Source: Dehalococcoidia bacterium (GTDB taxonomy: Bacteria; Chloroflexota; Dehalococcoidia; Lucifugimonadales; UBA3495). Taken from it: DNA of 56,588 nucleotides. Positions 8,582 to 16,699 of this stretch are shown here, piece by piece. Below the pieces are notes generated by a model. It was not told the origin of the DNA, made no database searches, and worked only from the letters and a program-made list of their open reading frames with translations. A program made the translations under genes and the position numbers. Where the stretch lies: positions 1 through 56,588 of the forward strand of contig JAJEIA010000012.1 of NCBI GenBank assembly GCA_022823505.1, read 5' to 3'. Positions within the stretch are counted from its first letter, which is position 1. Every line of letters starts with the position of its first letter.

Positions 8582-9769
8582 TCAGGCCAGCACCCGGTAG
8601 CGATAGCTCGATTCCATAAGATCACCCTCGGCGAAGCGGCTGAACCGCAGCGGCGAAAGATCCACGTCGCGGGCCTTGCCTTCGGCGACCAGCTCAGCCA
8701 CCGCTTTCCCGATGGCGGGAGAAAGCTTGAAACCGTGCCCACTGAAACCGACGGCACAGAACAGGCCGTCGACGCCGGGCACGCTATCCAGGATGGGATG
8801 CCAGTCAGGCGTGGTGGTGAACAGGCCCGACCATCCGCCGCGGTAGTATGAGTCGGACATGCCGGGGATGCGACGGGCCAGTTTCGCCCGCGCCGAAGCG
8901 GCGGACTGCAAGTCGATGCCCTGGGGAAATGTGTCAGGGTCCGGCTGTTCCTCGTCGTCACCAAACCCCATGGTGGTGAAGTTGGCGCCGTCGGGACGGA
9001 AGGAGAAGGACTGGCTGATGTCGCCAACAGTGGGGTGCTGCGGAACGAATTCCACGGGTCGGGCCACCGTCGCGACCTGATGACGTACCGGAAGCAACGG
9101 CACGTCCACCCCGACGCCGGCCAGAACCTGCCTGGACCACGGACCGGCCGCAACGATCACGGTATCGGTGGCGATGCGTTCGCCGGCTGCCGTGACCACG
9201 GCCTGGACACGTCCGGCGTCGGCGTCAATTCCGGACGCGGGGTTGCGCGAGGCGATAACGGCGCCGGCCTCGCGGGAACGAGTGGCGTATGAAACGGTAA
9301 CCTGATAGGGATCGGCGTAGCCGGATTCCGGTTCCCAAGCCGCTCGCTCGTCGTCGTACAGCGTGACCATGGGAGCGAGTTGCGTTAGGTCATCCGGAGA
9401 AACTACGGAGGTCGGCACGCCCAACTCCTGGTGCATGGCCACGTTCCTTTCCAGTCCGCCCTGGTCCGTCTCGTTGACCACGACCAGATACCCGGTCTTG
9501 ACGAAGCCGGACCGTCCGCCCACGTGAGCATCGAAGTCGGCGAAGACCTGGAGGCTCTGCCAGGCCAGTTGCGTGGTGACCCGGTTGGAGTAGTGCATGC
9601 GGCAGATGGCCTGGGATCGGCCGGTGCTTCCGGAACCGAGCACGTCCCGCTCCAGAAGAACGGTATTCGGGATTCCCAGCTGCGCCAGGTGATACTGGGT
9701 GGCGCAACCGATGACGCCGCCGCCGATGATTACGGCGTCGGCCACGTTGGGGAGGCTGTTACTGGTCAA
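8582..9769 (-). CDS. FAD-dependent oxidoreductase, DAO family (sarcosine/dimethylglycine oxidase-like)
   Basis: A 395-residue flavoprotein. The FAD Rossmann motif GGGVIG is at residues 16-21, followed by LLERDVLGSGSTGRS, and a C-terminal VGFSGHGFKLSPAIG motif is typical of the sarcosine oxidase beta/DadA group. The family oxidises secondary or tertiary amino acids to imines, releasing peroxide or passing electrons on. Its place directly upstream of gcvPA suggests an N-methylglycine substrate yielding glycine, but this is inferred from context. Its start overlaps the end of the PPOX gene by 11 bases, so the two are translationally coupled. Confidence 0.85.
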   Translation of the reverse strand: MTSNSLPNVADAVIIGGGVIGCATQYHLAQLGIPNTVLLERDVLGSGSTGRSQAICRMHYSNRVTTQLAWQSLQVFADFDAHVGGRSGFVKTGYLVVVNETDQGGLERNVAMHQELGVPTSVVSPDDLTQLAPMVTLYDDERAAWEPESGYADPYQVTVSYATRSREAGAVIASRNPASGIDADAGRVQAVVTAAGERIATDTVIVAAGPWSRQVLAGVGVDVPLLPVRHQVATVARPVEFVPQHPTVGDISQSFSFRPDGANFTTMGFGDDEEQPDPDTFPQGIDLQSAASARAKLARRIPGMSDSYYRGGWSGLFTTTPDWHPILDSVPGVDGLFCAVGFSGHGFKLSPAIGKAVAELVAEGKARDVDLSPLRFSRFAEGDLMESSYRYRVLA

Positions 9770-10181
9770 TGCCCTTCCACGACATGACGCGGTTCACGTC
9801 GATCTCGATGGCAACCAATTTCTGGTCGCCCTCGGCCAGGTCGGCAGCGTCCTGCTCGCCTCGTTCCTCGCCTTCGTACCGGGAAAAGATCCGGCGGACC
9901 GCGTCCTTGAGGTTATCGTTGCGAACCGTGGCGTCGCCCTCGAGTATGACGTATTGATACGGCCATTCGTCAGTGGCGACCGAGAGGGCGACCCTGGGGT
10001 TACGCCGCACGTTCCTGGTCTTCACCGCCGCATCGCCGGAGACCACGGTGACTTTGCCGTCTTCCCATTGGTACCAAACCGGCGAGACGTGCGGAGAGCC
10101 GTCCTCGCGAATGGAGGCGAAGTGGGCAACGTGCGGGCCCGCAAGATAGGCGTCGATCTCTTGTGGCGTGAGTCGCGGCAT
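9759..10181 (-). CDS. Pyridoxamine 5'-phosphate oxidase (PPOX)-fold flavoprotein
   Basis: A 140-residue split-barrel protein. The fold signature is HFASIREDGSPHVSPVWYQW (residues 19-38), then VVSGDAAVKTRNVRRNPRVA and a closing VMSWKG. This resembles the short FMN- or F420-binding PPOX proteins rather than true PdxH, so a redox role with an unknown substrate is more likely than vitamin B6 synthesis. GAGGT lies a few bases before the ATG at 10181. It is the first gene of the operon that continues into the amine oxidase and gcvPA. Confidence 0.82.
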   Translation of the reverse strand: MPRLTPQEIDAYLAGPHVAHFASIREDGSPHVSPVWYQWEDGKVTVVSGDAAVKTRNVRRNPRVALSVATDEWPYQYVILEGDATVRNDNLKDAVRRIFSRYEGEERGEQDAADLAEGDQKLVAIEIDVNRVMSWKGIDQ

Positions 10182-10246
10182 CGGTACCTCAGATTACGGC
10201 CGGCGACCTCGCACGTATCAGTGCGTGCGCGGTCTGGGATGCGAGT

Positions 10247-10255
10247 ATCATACCA
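10247..10255 (-). promoter_or_regulatory. Extended -10 element for the PPOX/amine oxidase/gcv operon
   Basis: Read on the minus strand this is TGGTATGAT, about 66 bases upstream of the PPOX start. It fits the TGnTAnnAT pattern. No convincing -35 was seen. Confidence 0.4.
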
Positions 10256-10392
10256 TAACCGACGTCCGGGCCATGGCCCGGAACGTTGAGCCCAGCGCCC
10301 CGCCCGCGCGCAAATCCCGTTGCAGAAGGCCGGACTCTTTGGCATCAGGAGCCAGCGCAAACCCCGTCCGGCTAACTCGCGCCGCCGCCCTG

Positions 10393-10401
10393 TGTTACAA
10401 T
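10393..10401 (+). promoter_or_regulatory. Extended -10 element for the MFS transporter gene
   Basis: TGTTACAAT followed by CCGGCCG, 72 bases before the proposed ATG at 10474. The 18 bases from 10391 are nearly identical to the element before the luciferase-like gene at 19672. Confidence 0.45.
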
Positions 10402-10473
10402 CCGGCCGCATGGCGGGGCGCGGGTATTCCACCGCGCCCCGGCATTACGTTCGTTGAGCGCGCGACCCGGACA

Positions 10474-11949
10474 ATGGTATCCCATATCCCACCCGACCCA
10501 TCCGAGACCGATGCGTCTCGATCCAGTCAGAGGCCAAGGCTAATGCGCCGGCCCAGGATCTTCTACGGGTGGTGGATCGTCATCGTCAGCCTCGTTGCCG
10601 ACGGCATGAAGCACGGGAGTTTCAACCGCGGCTTCACCGTCCTCTACGTGCCGATCGAGACCGATGTCATTTTCCCCAAGAACGTTCTGGGTTTCAGTCC
10701 GCAATCCAGGACCATGCTGGGGCTGGCGGAAGGCCTGGGCCGGTTCATGGGCGGCGTGCAGGGCCCGTTGATGGGATATTGCACCGACCGGTTCGGCCCG
10801 CGCGTGATGCTGGCGTTCGGCGGGTTGATGTCCGGCCTGGGCTTCATTCTGCTGGCGCGCACTACCAACTTCTGGTGGTTCCTGTTGGTGTTCGTGGTGT
10901 TCCTGTCCGTGGGTTTCAGGTCAGGCTACAACAACGCCTCGATCGCGGCCGTGAACAACTGGTTCCGTCGCCGGCGGGGCCTGGCCATGTCGGTGGTCAG
11001 CATGGGCAACGGTCTGGGCGGCGCGTCCGCCTATCTGGTGGGCCTGCTGGTTTTCCTGGTCGGATGGCGGGACGCGTGCACCATCCTTGGGGTCGCCATT
11101 CTGGCGGTGGTCATACCGTTGTCTTACTTCCTGCGCCGATCTCCGGAGGACATGGGTCAATTGCCGGACGGGGACCCGCCCGAACTCACCGAGACTAACG
11201 CATCGGACCGGAACACGGTGGCGCGCCGGCGTCCGACGAACGGCGACGATACCGACTTCACGGCCCGCGAAGCCATGCGTACACCGTCGTACTGGCTGCT
11301 GGTAATGTCGACCGGTTTCCGCAACATTGTTCACGCCGGCGCCTCGTTCCTGATGGCCCCAATGATCATCTGGTTCATGGAGGCCGGCGTGCCGGTCGAC
11401 CCAGCCTCGGAACAGGGCCAGAGGCACATCATCGTTGCGGCCGCCTTCGTGAGCGCGTTCTCGTTCGCAAACATGGTTTTCAACCCCTGCATGGGCTGGA
11501 TTGGCGACAAGGTGGACCGGCGCAAACTCAGCGCGCTGTGCATGCTCTCCGGCGCGGCGGCGCTGGGATCGCTGCTCACCCAAAGCGGGCAAATGTGGCA
11601 GGTAGTGCTGTTCGTGCTGTTGCTGGCCTTTGCGGAGAGCGCCAACCCGCTCAACTGGGCCATCATGGGAGACTTCTTCGGGCGGAGAGCCTACGCCACC
11701 CTGCGGGGATGGCAGCACCTGCCCGACCAACTGGCGTCGATGTGGACCGCGATGTGGATGGGCGCGATATACGACTACACCAACAGTTTCTACTGGGCGC
11801 TGTTCCCACTGGTGTTGTTGTACATTGCTGCGGCCATCGGCTACTGGTTCCTGCCGCGTCCCCCACTGCCGAGGCGATTGGAATTGCAGCGGGAACGCAA
11901 CGACCGCCGCAACCGGGCGGTCCGCGCGGCTCCGGAGCCGGCGGACTAG
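10474..11949 (+). CDS. Major facilitator superfamily transporter (oxalate/formate or monocarboxylate type)
   Basis: A 491-residue carrier with about 12 hydrophobic segments. The first membrane segment follows RRPRIFYGWWIVIVSL, a start common in the oxalate/formate antiporter and monocarboxylate MFS groups. A long hydrophilic central loop (DTDFTAREAMRTPSYWLL region) separates the two six-helix halves. ATG at 10474 lies downstream of a promoter-like element; ATG at 10543, directly before the first helix, would give 468 residues and cannot be excluded, as neither has a strong ribosome binding site. It stands alone, divergent from the amine oxidase operon. Substrate unknown; an organic acid is the most likely guess. 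Confidence 0.82.
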   Translation: MVSHIPPDPSETDASRSSQRPRLMRRPRIFYGWWIVIVSLVADGMKHGSFNRGFTVLYVPIETDVIFPKNVLGFSPQSRTMLGLAEGLGRFMGGVQGPLMGYCTDRFGPRVMLAFGGLMSGLGFILLARTTNFWWFLLVFVVFLSVGFRSGYNNASIAAVNNWFRRRRGLAMSVVSMGNGLGGASAYLVGLLVFLVGWRDACTILGVAILAVVIPLSYFLRRSPEDMGQLPDGDPPELTETNASDRNTVARRRPTNGDDTDFTAREAMRTPSYWLLVMSTGFRNIVHAGASFLMAPMIIWFMEAGVPVDPASEQGQRHIIVAAAFVSAFSFANMVFNPCMGWIGDKVDRRKLSALCMLSGAAALGSLLTQSGQMWQVVLFVLLLAFAESANPLNWAIMGDFFGRRAYATLRGWQHLPDQLASMWTAMWMGAIYDYTNSFYWALFPLVLLYIAAAIGYWFLPRPPLPRRLELQRERNDRRNRAVRAAPEPAD

Positions 11950-12073
11950 GGTGCGGTAAGGAGAAACTGGGTACGGAACGGATCGCCGGGCGGGCGGCGA
12001 AACGTAATGACATTCGCGAGAGAGACAGCTCGCCAGTTTCGTGATTTGCCCCGGATCCAATTGCGACGTCGCG

Positions 12074-12556
12074 ATGGCAACAATTCAAACACTGGCGCAA
12101 CGGTTGGACGGCCTGTTGAAAGGCGATCTCGCGTTCCAGGGGAAGGACCTCGTTGCCCACCCGCTTTATGCGTTGCACCCGTTTGCCGCGCGGTTTCCAC
12201 ACGGCCTGCCCGGATATTTCATCCATGGCCTGACGGAGGCCGCGGATACGGTTCTGGACCCGATGTGTGGATCGGGCATAACGCTGTTGGAAGGTTGGGC
12301 CGCCGGCCGGTCCGTGGTTGGCGTGGATCTGGACCCGTTGGCGCGACGGCAAGCGCAAGCCCGCACCACGGCATTGTGCGACGAAAACATCAGGCGCGCA
12401 GGTGAGGCAGCGCGCAACAGATCCGCGGACCTCATGGCCGGCCCCCCCGCGCATCCGGACCCGCTGGAGGTCGTCAAGTCAGGCATGGACCCGCCACGCG
12501 GGAGTTCCTGGACTACTGGTTTTTCCCGGAAACCCAGCGGGAACTGGCCGGCCTGA
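12074..12556 (+). CDS. DNA methyltransferase, N-terminal part (frameshifted)
   Basis: The N-terminal half of a SAM-dependent DNA methyltransferase of the N4/N6 amino type. It carries LHPFAARFPHGLPGYFI and the SAM-binding motif DPMCGSGITLLEG followed by VVGVDLDP. The frame is lost near 12490: from there the reading in the next frame continues as ATREFLDYWFFPETQREL, which links without interruption to the catalytic half. One missing base in the GACCCGCCACG region explains this. The last 20 or so residues before the stop at 12554-12556 are therefore out-of-frame. ATG at 12074 is preferred over GTG at 12041; neither has a strong ribosome binding site. No restriction gene is adjacent. Confidence 0.7.
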   Translation: MATIQTLAQRLDGLLKGDLAFQGKDLVAHPLYALHPFAARFPHGLPGYFIHGLTEAADTVLDPMCGSGITLLEGWAAGRSVVGVDLDPLARRQAQARTTALCDENIRRAGEAARNRSADLMAGPPAHPDPLEVVKSGMDPPRGSSWTTGFSRKPSGNWPA

Positions 12557-13395
12557 CGCTCGCGATACGAGAGGAGCCCGACCCTGACCTGCGGAACCTG
12601 TTGGAGGTGATCTTTTCTTCCACGATCGTTACCAAGTCGGGCGGCGTGTCCCGGGCCAGGGATTTGGCTCACACCCGACCACACCGCGTGTCCGACAAGG
12701 TACCGAGGCGCCCGATCCCGCTGTTCGCGAACCTGGTCGAACGCGCCGCTGACGCCTACGCCAGCATCGACCCGGACTCGGTCGGCGACAGTCGGATCGT
12801 TGCCGGTGACGCACGTTCTCTGCCCCTGGCGGATTGCAGCGTGGACCTCATCGTGACGTCACCACCGTACGCCAACGCCCTCGATTACATGCGGGCACAC
12901 AAATTCTCCCTGGCCTGGCTCGGCGACCCCATCCCGTCCCTCACTCGATTGCGCCGGGAGTACATTGGCTCCGAGTCTGCGGGGAGTGGGACGACGGCCA
13001 TATCCGAGGAGCAGTTGCCGGCGACCGTGCGAGCGGTGGTCGACTCAGTGGGCGCCGCCGACGCCGCGAAGTCACGCGTGCTGCTGCGCTATTTCACGGA
13101 CATGTCGGCATCGATCAGGGAAATGGAAAGGGTGCTACGCCCCGGGTCGGCGGCGGTGATCGTGGTGGGACCTTCCACCATGCGGGGAATACTGGTGCCC
13201 ACCCACGAATACCTGGCCGATCTGGCCGCACAGGCGGGTTTCGAAGTGGTTCGAGTGGCTCCGCGCAACCTTGACCGCGACCGGCGCATGATGCCGGCGC
13301 GTCACGCCGAACGGCTGGCAATGGACGGCGCCGAGACGACGGGGATCGAGCGCCGAATGCATACCGAGTACGTCATCGGCGCGGTCAAGCGATGA
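12490..13395 (+). CDS. DNA methyltransferase, C-terminal catalytic part (frameshifted)
   Basis: The continuation of the preceding fragment. It holds the catalytic motif IV TSPPY within VTSPPYANALDYMRAHKFS, then a conserved LAWLG, a motif-rich REMERVLRPG stretch and a C-terminal RRMHTEYVIGAVK. With motif I upstream, the intact enzyme would be about 440 residues. TSPPY-type enzymes methylate adenine N6 or cytosine N4. There is no good start codon of its own: a TTG at 12601 opens the longest start-to-stop reading, but coding texture extends back to about 12490. It is either a recent frameshift or a base-calling error, since both halves look otherwise undecayed. Confidence 0.7.
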   Translation, partial: PATREFLDYWFFPETQRELAGLTLAIREEPDPDLRNLLEVIFSSTIVTKSGGVSRARDLAHTRPHRVSDKVPRRPIPLFANLVERAADAYASIDPDSVGDSRIVAGDARSLPLADCSVDLIVTSPPYANALDYMRAHKFSLAWLGDPIPSLTRLRREYIGSESAGSGTTAISEEQLPATVRAVVDSVGAADAAKSRVLLRYFTDMSASIREMERVLRPGSAAVIVVGPSTMRGILVPTHEYLADLAAQAGFEVVRVAPRNLDRDRRMMPARHAERLAMDGAETTGIERRMHTEYVIGAVKR

Positions 13396-13514
13396 CGGCA
13401 GAGGCCGGTCAAATGGTCGGGGCGAAGAGACCTCATCGACGCCCGGTAATCTAGTCTCAAACGGCAGCCCGGCTCAGCCCGGAGCGGTTTTCTACCAGAT
13501 GTTGTTGTCAGCGG

Positions 13515-13555
13515 TTGGAGGGCGGGAACCTCCCCCGCTGATCCTCGCCCTCCAA
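13515..13555. repeat. 10-bp perfect inverted repeat upstream of dnaA
   Basis: TTGGAGGGCG (13515-13524) and CGCCCTCCAA (13546-13555) are exact reverse complements around a 21-base spacer. It has no T run after it. It could be a weak terminator for the methyltransferase gene or a binding site. Confidence 0.5.
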
Positions 13556-13600
13556 TCCGTCGGAACGGATACTCCATTTCCCCCGATAACGGCGGGGCCC

Positions 13601-13680
13601 AAGATTGGATTTCATCATGCGTTTTGTTATGCGACCAAAACCGTAATCTTTTTCATTTGTAGGCAAAACATTACATCTAC
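13601..13680. promoter_or_regulatory. AT-rich island upstream of dnaA
   Basis: This 80-base stretch has 27 G or C bases (34%) inside GC-rich surroundings, and lies 80-160 bases before the dnaA start. It may hold the dnaA promoter or a DNA-unwinding element. No match to the canonical DnaA box TTATCCACA was seen in 13396-13761, so an origin is not claimed. The rest of this 366-base gap has only the inverted repeat listed separately. Confidence 0.4.
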
Positions 13681-13761
13681 CGATCCGTCTAGCGAGACCG
13701 ATGAGGCCCCATTACCATTGTCTGCCATACGGTTATGTACGGCCGAATCAGGAAGCAGACA

Positions 13762-15192
13762 ATGCAAGACCGCCCAGACCCCGCGTCAGCCTGGCACGCA
13801 GCGCTTGGACGCTTACAGCTCGAAATCCCTCAGGAGCAGTTCAATACTTTCCTCCGGCCTTGCGCCGGTCTCCGCTGGGACGGTGATTGCCTGGTGGTGG
13901 GGGCGGCAACCACCTTCGCGGTGTCGTGGCTCGAATTGCCGCTCCACCTGGATATGGCGCGGGAGGCGGTTGCGAAAACGGCTGGCGCGCAGTCGAGCGT
14001 CCGCTACCAGGCGACGGCGGCAAAGTCCCCGGACGCCACATCCGCGGCTTCGGTGCACCCGATAACTGCGGAGCCGGCGGCTCGTCGTACGGATCCGATG
14101 GCTCCCCACGAGGATCAGTCCGACCGGGGGGTTGCAACTGCTCGGCACGGCAGCCAACCCGGGCAAGCGGCTGGGCTCAACCCACGGTATACCTTCGACA
14201 ATTTCGTCGTCGGCGAGAGCAATCAGCTCGCCTACCACGCCGCCCGAGCCATCAACGCGGATAACGGTGGATCGGCGCCGGGTTACAACCCGCTGCTGCT
14301 GTACGCCGGCTCCGGGATGGGCAAAACCCATCTGCTGCACGCCATCGGAAATCTGGCCCGTGAGCGGGAAATCTCGGTCCGCTACGTGACATCGGAGCAG
14401 TTCACCAACGAGTTTGTTTCGGCGATCAACCGCCGGGCTATGCCGGAATTTCGCGAACGCTACCGGGCCGTGGACCTGCTGCTGCTGGACGACGTGCAAT
14501 TCCTGGTGGGCAAGGAGCAAACCCAGGAGGCACTGTTTCACACGTTCAACGACCTGCACCAGGCCGGAGCGCAGATCGTGCTGACCAGCGACCGTCCGCC
14601 CGAGACCATCACCCCGTTGGAGGAGAGGCTTCGTTCCCGGTTCCAATGGGGGTTGGTGGCTGACATCCGGCCGCCGTCGCTGGAAACGCGGATGGCGATG
14701 CTGCATTCCTGGGCATCCGATCACGACTGTGACGTACCTTTTCCCGTGCTGGACGTCATCGCACAGCGGGTGAGCCGAAACGTGCGCCAACTACTGGGAG
14801 CCTTCAACCGGGTGGTAGCGGCGTCTCAGTTGTTGAGCTCCCCGATGACGGCCGAAAGCGTCTCCGCACAACTGGACGCCATTGTGGGACCGGACGTCCG
14901 CGCTGAGGTGACCGCACAGCAGGTGTTGGCGAAGGTGGCCCAACATTGCGGACTGACTGCGGAACAGATCCTCGGCCGGAACCGCACGGCGGCGGTGGCG
15001 CAGGCGCGGCAGGTGACGATGTACCTGTTGGTATCCGAACTCGGCATGGCCCCGACCGGCGCCGGGCGGTTCCTGGCGAACCGAAACCACAGCACGGTCA
15101 TCCACGGGGTTGGCAAGGTGCGAAAAGCCATGGAAACTGACGGCAGGCTCAGACAAGCGATCCTGGCGATCACCGAATCCCTGTCCAACTGA
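13762..15192 (+). CDS. dnaA: Chromosomal replication initiator protein DnaA
   Basis: A 476-residue DnaA. Domain I is the first 70 or so residues, followed by a low-complexity linker to about residue 140. The AAA+ domain begins at NPRYTFDNFVVGESN and has Walker A GSGMGKTH (183-190), Walker B LLLLDDVQFL, sensor LTSDRPPE and the arginine-finger region EERLRSRFQWG. Domain IV ends with NRNHSTVIHG, the DnaA-box-binding signature (GRDHTTVxH in most species, here varied). AGGAAG at 13750-13755 fixes the start at 13762. It binds ATP and opens the origin. dnaN, recF and gyrase genes are absent beside it, which is unusual. Confidence 0.93.
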   Translation: MQDRPDPASAWHAALGRLQLEIPQEQFNTFLRPCAGLRWDGDCLVVGAATTFAVSWLELPLHLDMAREAVAKTAGAQSSVRYQATAAKSPDATSAASVHPITAEPAARRTDPMAPHEDQSDRGVATARHGSQPGQAAGLNPRYTFDNFVVGESNQLAYHAARAINADNGGSAPGYNPLLLYAGSGMGKTHLLHAIGNLAREREISVRYVTSEQFTNEFVSAINRRAMPEFRERYRAVDLLLLDDVQFLVGKEQTQEALFHTFNDLHQAGAQIVLTSDRPPETITPLEERLRSRFQWGLVADIRPPSLETRMAMLHSWASDHDCDVPFPVLDVIAQRVSRNVRQLLGAFNRVVAASQLLSSPMTAESVSAQLDAIVGPDVRAEVTAQQVLAKVAQHCGLTAEQILGRNRTAAVAQARQVTMYLLVSELGMAPTGAGRFLANRNHSTVIHGVGKVRKAMETDGRLRQAILAITESLSN

Positions 15193-15229
15193 TCCTTCTT
15201 TGATCCACAATCCGCCCTGGGAGGCAAGC

Positions 15230-16264
15230 ATGACCACAGGCAGCAGCCAGACGATCCGAACCGTCGTTGGCACCGGCGAAGCGGGATACACCGGAGACGG
15301 AGGGCCGGCCGCGTCCGCCACCCTCCGCGAACCGTTCATGTGCTCCTTCGATCCCGATGGAAACATGTTCTTTTGCGAGGCGCGAAACCACATCGTGCGT
15401 CGGGTTGACGCGTCCACTGGACACGTCACCACGGTGGCCGGCACGGGTGAAGCCGGCTATTCGGGTGACGGAGGGCCGGCCGCGCAGGCCACCCTCAATG
15501 AACCCTATTCCCTGGAGGTCGACGGCGACGGGAACATCTACATCGTCGACCGGCTCAATGCCGCGGTACGCCGGGTCGACGGAGGGACCGGGGTGATCAC
15601 GACAGTGGCCGGCACGGGTGAGCCGGGGTACTCGGGCGACGGTGGTCCCGGCAACGAGGCCCAACTGCGGGAGCCGAATGACTGCTTCCTGGACGGACGG
15701 GGCGGGTTGCTCATCGCAGACATCCAGGACCAACGCATCCGCCGCCTGGATCTGGCGACGGGGACTATCGAGACATTTGCCGGCAACGGCGAGAAGGAGC
15801 GCGGCGGCGACGGGATGCCGGCACGACAGGCAAGCATACTGGGCTCACGGGCAGTATGCATGGACCAGCATGGCAACACCTACATTGCCGAGCGCGAGGG
15901 CAACGGTGTACGCGTCGTGACCGCCGGCGGGATAATGGGAACCGTTGCGGGTGCATCGGCCGAGCGTGGTTACACCGGAGATGGCGGGTCCGCCCTGGCC
16001 GCAACCTGGGGAGCGCCCAAGGCCCTGCGCTGTGACGCTGCCGGCAATGTGATCGTGGTCGACACTGAGAACCACGCCATTCGCAGGATCGACGTCACCA
16101 CGGGCGTGGTTACCACAATCGCCGGCGGCCAGCTGGGCGGGCACGGGGACGGCGGGCCGGCCACCGACGCCGGACTGGACCGGCCGCACGGCTGCGGCAT
16201 TGCGGCCGACGGGAAGATCTACATCGCGGACAGCAACAACCACCGGGTCAGGGTTGTGGATTAG
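15230..16264 (+). CDS. NHL-repeat beta-propeller protein
   Basis: A 344-residue protein built from six repeats of about 56 residues. Each opens with a version of TVAGTGEAGYSGDGGPA and continues with a D-x-x-GN-x-YIAD strand such as DGDGNIYIVD or DAAGNVIVVD. Six NHL units would close a beta-propeller, a fold used for protein or ligand binding; some relatives are lyases or lactonases. No signal peptide is visible, so it may be cytoplasmic. GGGAGG lies 6-8 bases before the ATG at 15230, while the frame upstream overlaps dnaA and is ignored. It follows dnaA by 37 bases and could be co-transcribed, but no functional link is known. Confidence 0.85.
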   Translation: MTTGSSQTIRTVVGTGEAGYTGDGGPAASATLREPFMCSFDPDGNMFFCEARNHIVRRVDASTGHVTTVAGTGEAGYSGDGGPAAQATLNEPYSLEVDGDGNIYIVDRLNAAVRRVDGGTGVITTVAGTGEPGYSGDGGPGNEAQLREPNDCFLDGRGGLLIADIQDQRIRRLDLATGTIETFAGNGEKERGGDGMPARQASILGSRAVCMDQHGNTYIAEREGNGVRVVTAGGIMGTVAGASAERGYTGDGGSALAATWGAPKALRCDAAGNVIVVDTENHAIRRIDVTTGVVTTIAGGQLGGHGDGGPATDAGLDRPHGCGIAADGKIYIADSNNHRVRVVD

Positions 16265-16372
16265 ACGTCCGAGCCTCGCCGATTTCGCCGGGTTCCTTGA
16301 CACTACCGGCACCCGTTGGCTACGATTGAATCACCGTCAGCAACGTGGTCGCCACGGTCCGACGGCAGATGT

Positions 16373-16448
16373 GGGGATATAGCTCAACTGGGAGAGCGCG
16401 GCGTTCGCAATGCCGAGGTTGCGGGTTCGAGCCCCGCTATCTCCACCA
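16373..16448 (+). tRNA. tRNA-Ala, anticodon CGC
   Basis: A complete cloverleaf: acceptor arms GGGGATA and TATCTCC (one G-U), D arm with AGCTCAACTGGGAGAGC, anticodon stem CGGCG/TGCCG around loop TTCGCAA (anticodon CGC, reads GCG), and T arm GCGGGTTCGAGCCCCGC. The CCA end is encoded at 16446-16448. Confidence 0.95.
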
Positions 16449-16458
16449 CTTCGTTTCT

Positions 16459-16532
16459 GCCCCTGTAGCTCAGTTGGACAGAGCGGCGGCGTCCTAAGTC
16501 GCGCGTCGGGGGTTCGAGTCCCTCCAGGGGTA
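16459..16532 (+). tRNA. tRNA-Arg, anticodon CCT
   Basis: A complete cloverleaf: acceptor arms GCCCCTG and CAGGGGT (one G-U), D arm with AGCTCAGTTGGACAGAGC, anticodon stem GCGGC/GTCGC around loop GTCCTAA (anticodon CCT, reads AGG), and T arm with GGGTTCGAGTCCC. No CCA is encoded. It is 10 bases after tRNA-Ala, likely one transcript, and the T-run TTTTT at 16534-16538 may help end it. Confidence 0.95.
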
Positions 16533-16699
16533 CTTTTTCTCCGCCATTGTGATCGGGCAGATGGCGCACCTATCCCAGCGCTACTGCCTGGCATCTTGGG
16601 TGGCTTGCGGTGACGTCCCCAAGCCGATACAAAATCTCCCGGAATACACCGACAGAGCGGGGCCGGAGCATCTGGCAGCGGGAGAAGCAACCCTTGCCC

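Noticed and set aside
12601-13395. Independent methyltransferase gene starting at TTG 12601
   Set aside because: Coding texture continues upstream in the same frame to about 12490 and joins motif I of the previous frame, so this is the second half of one broken gene.
13396-13761. Replication origin upstream of dnaA
   Set aside because: AT-rich DNA is present but no canonical DnaA boxes were seen, so only a regulatory region is claimed.
15230-16264. Tandem DNA repeats as a CRISPR-like array
   Set aside because: The similar blocks encode NHL repeats of one protein; they are spaced by coding periods and vary as protein repeats do.
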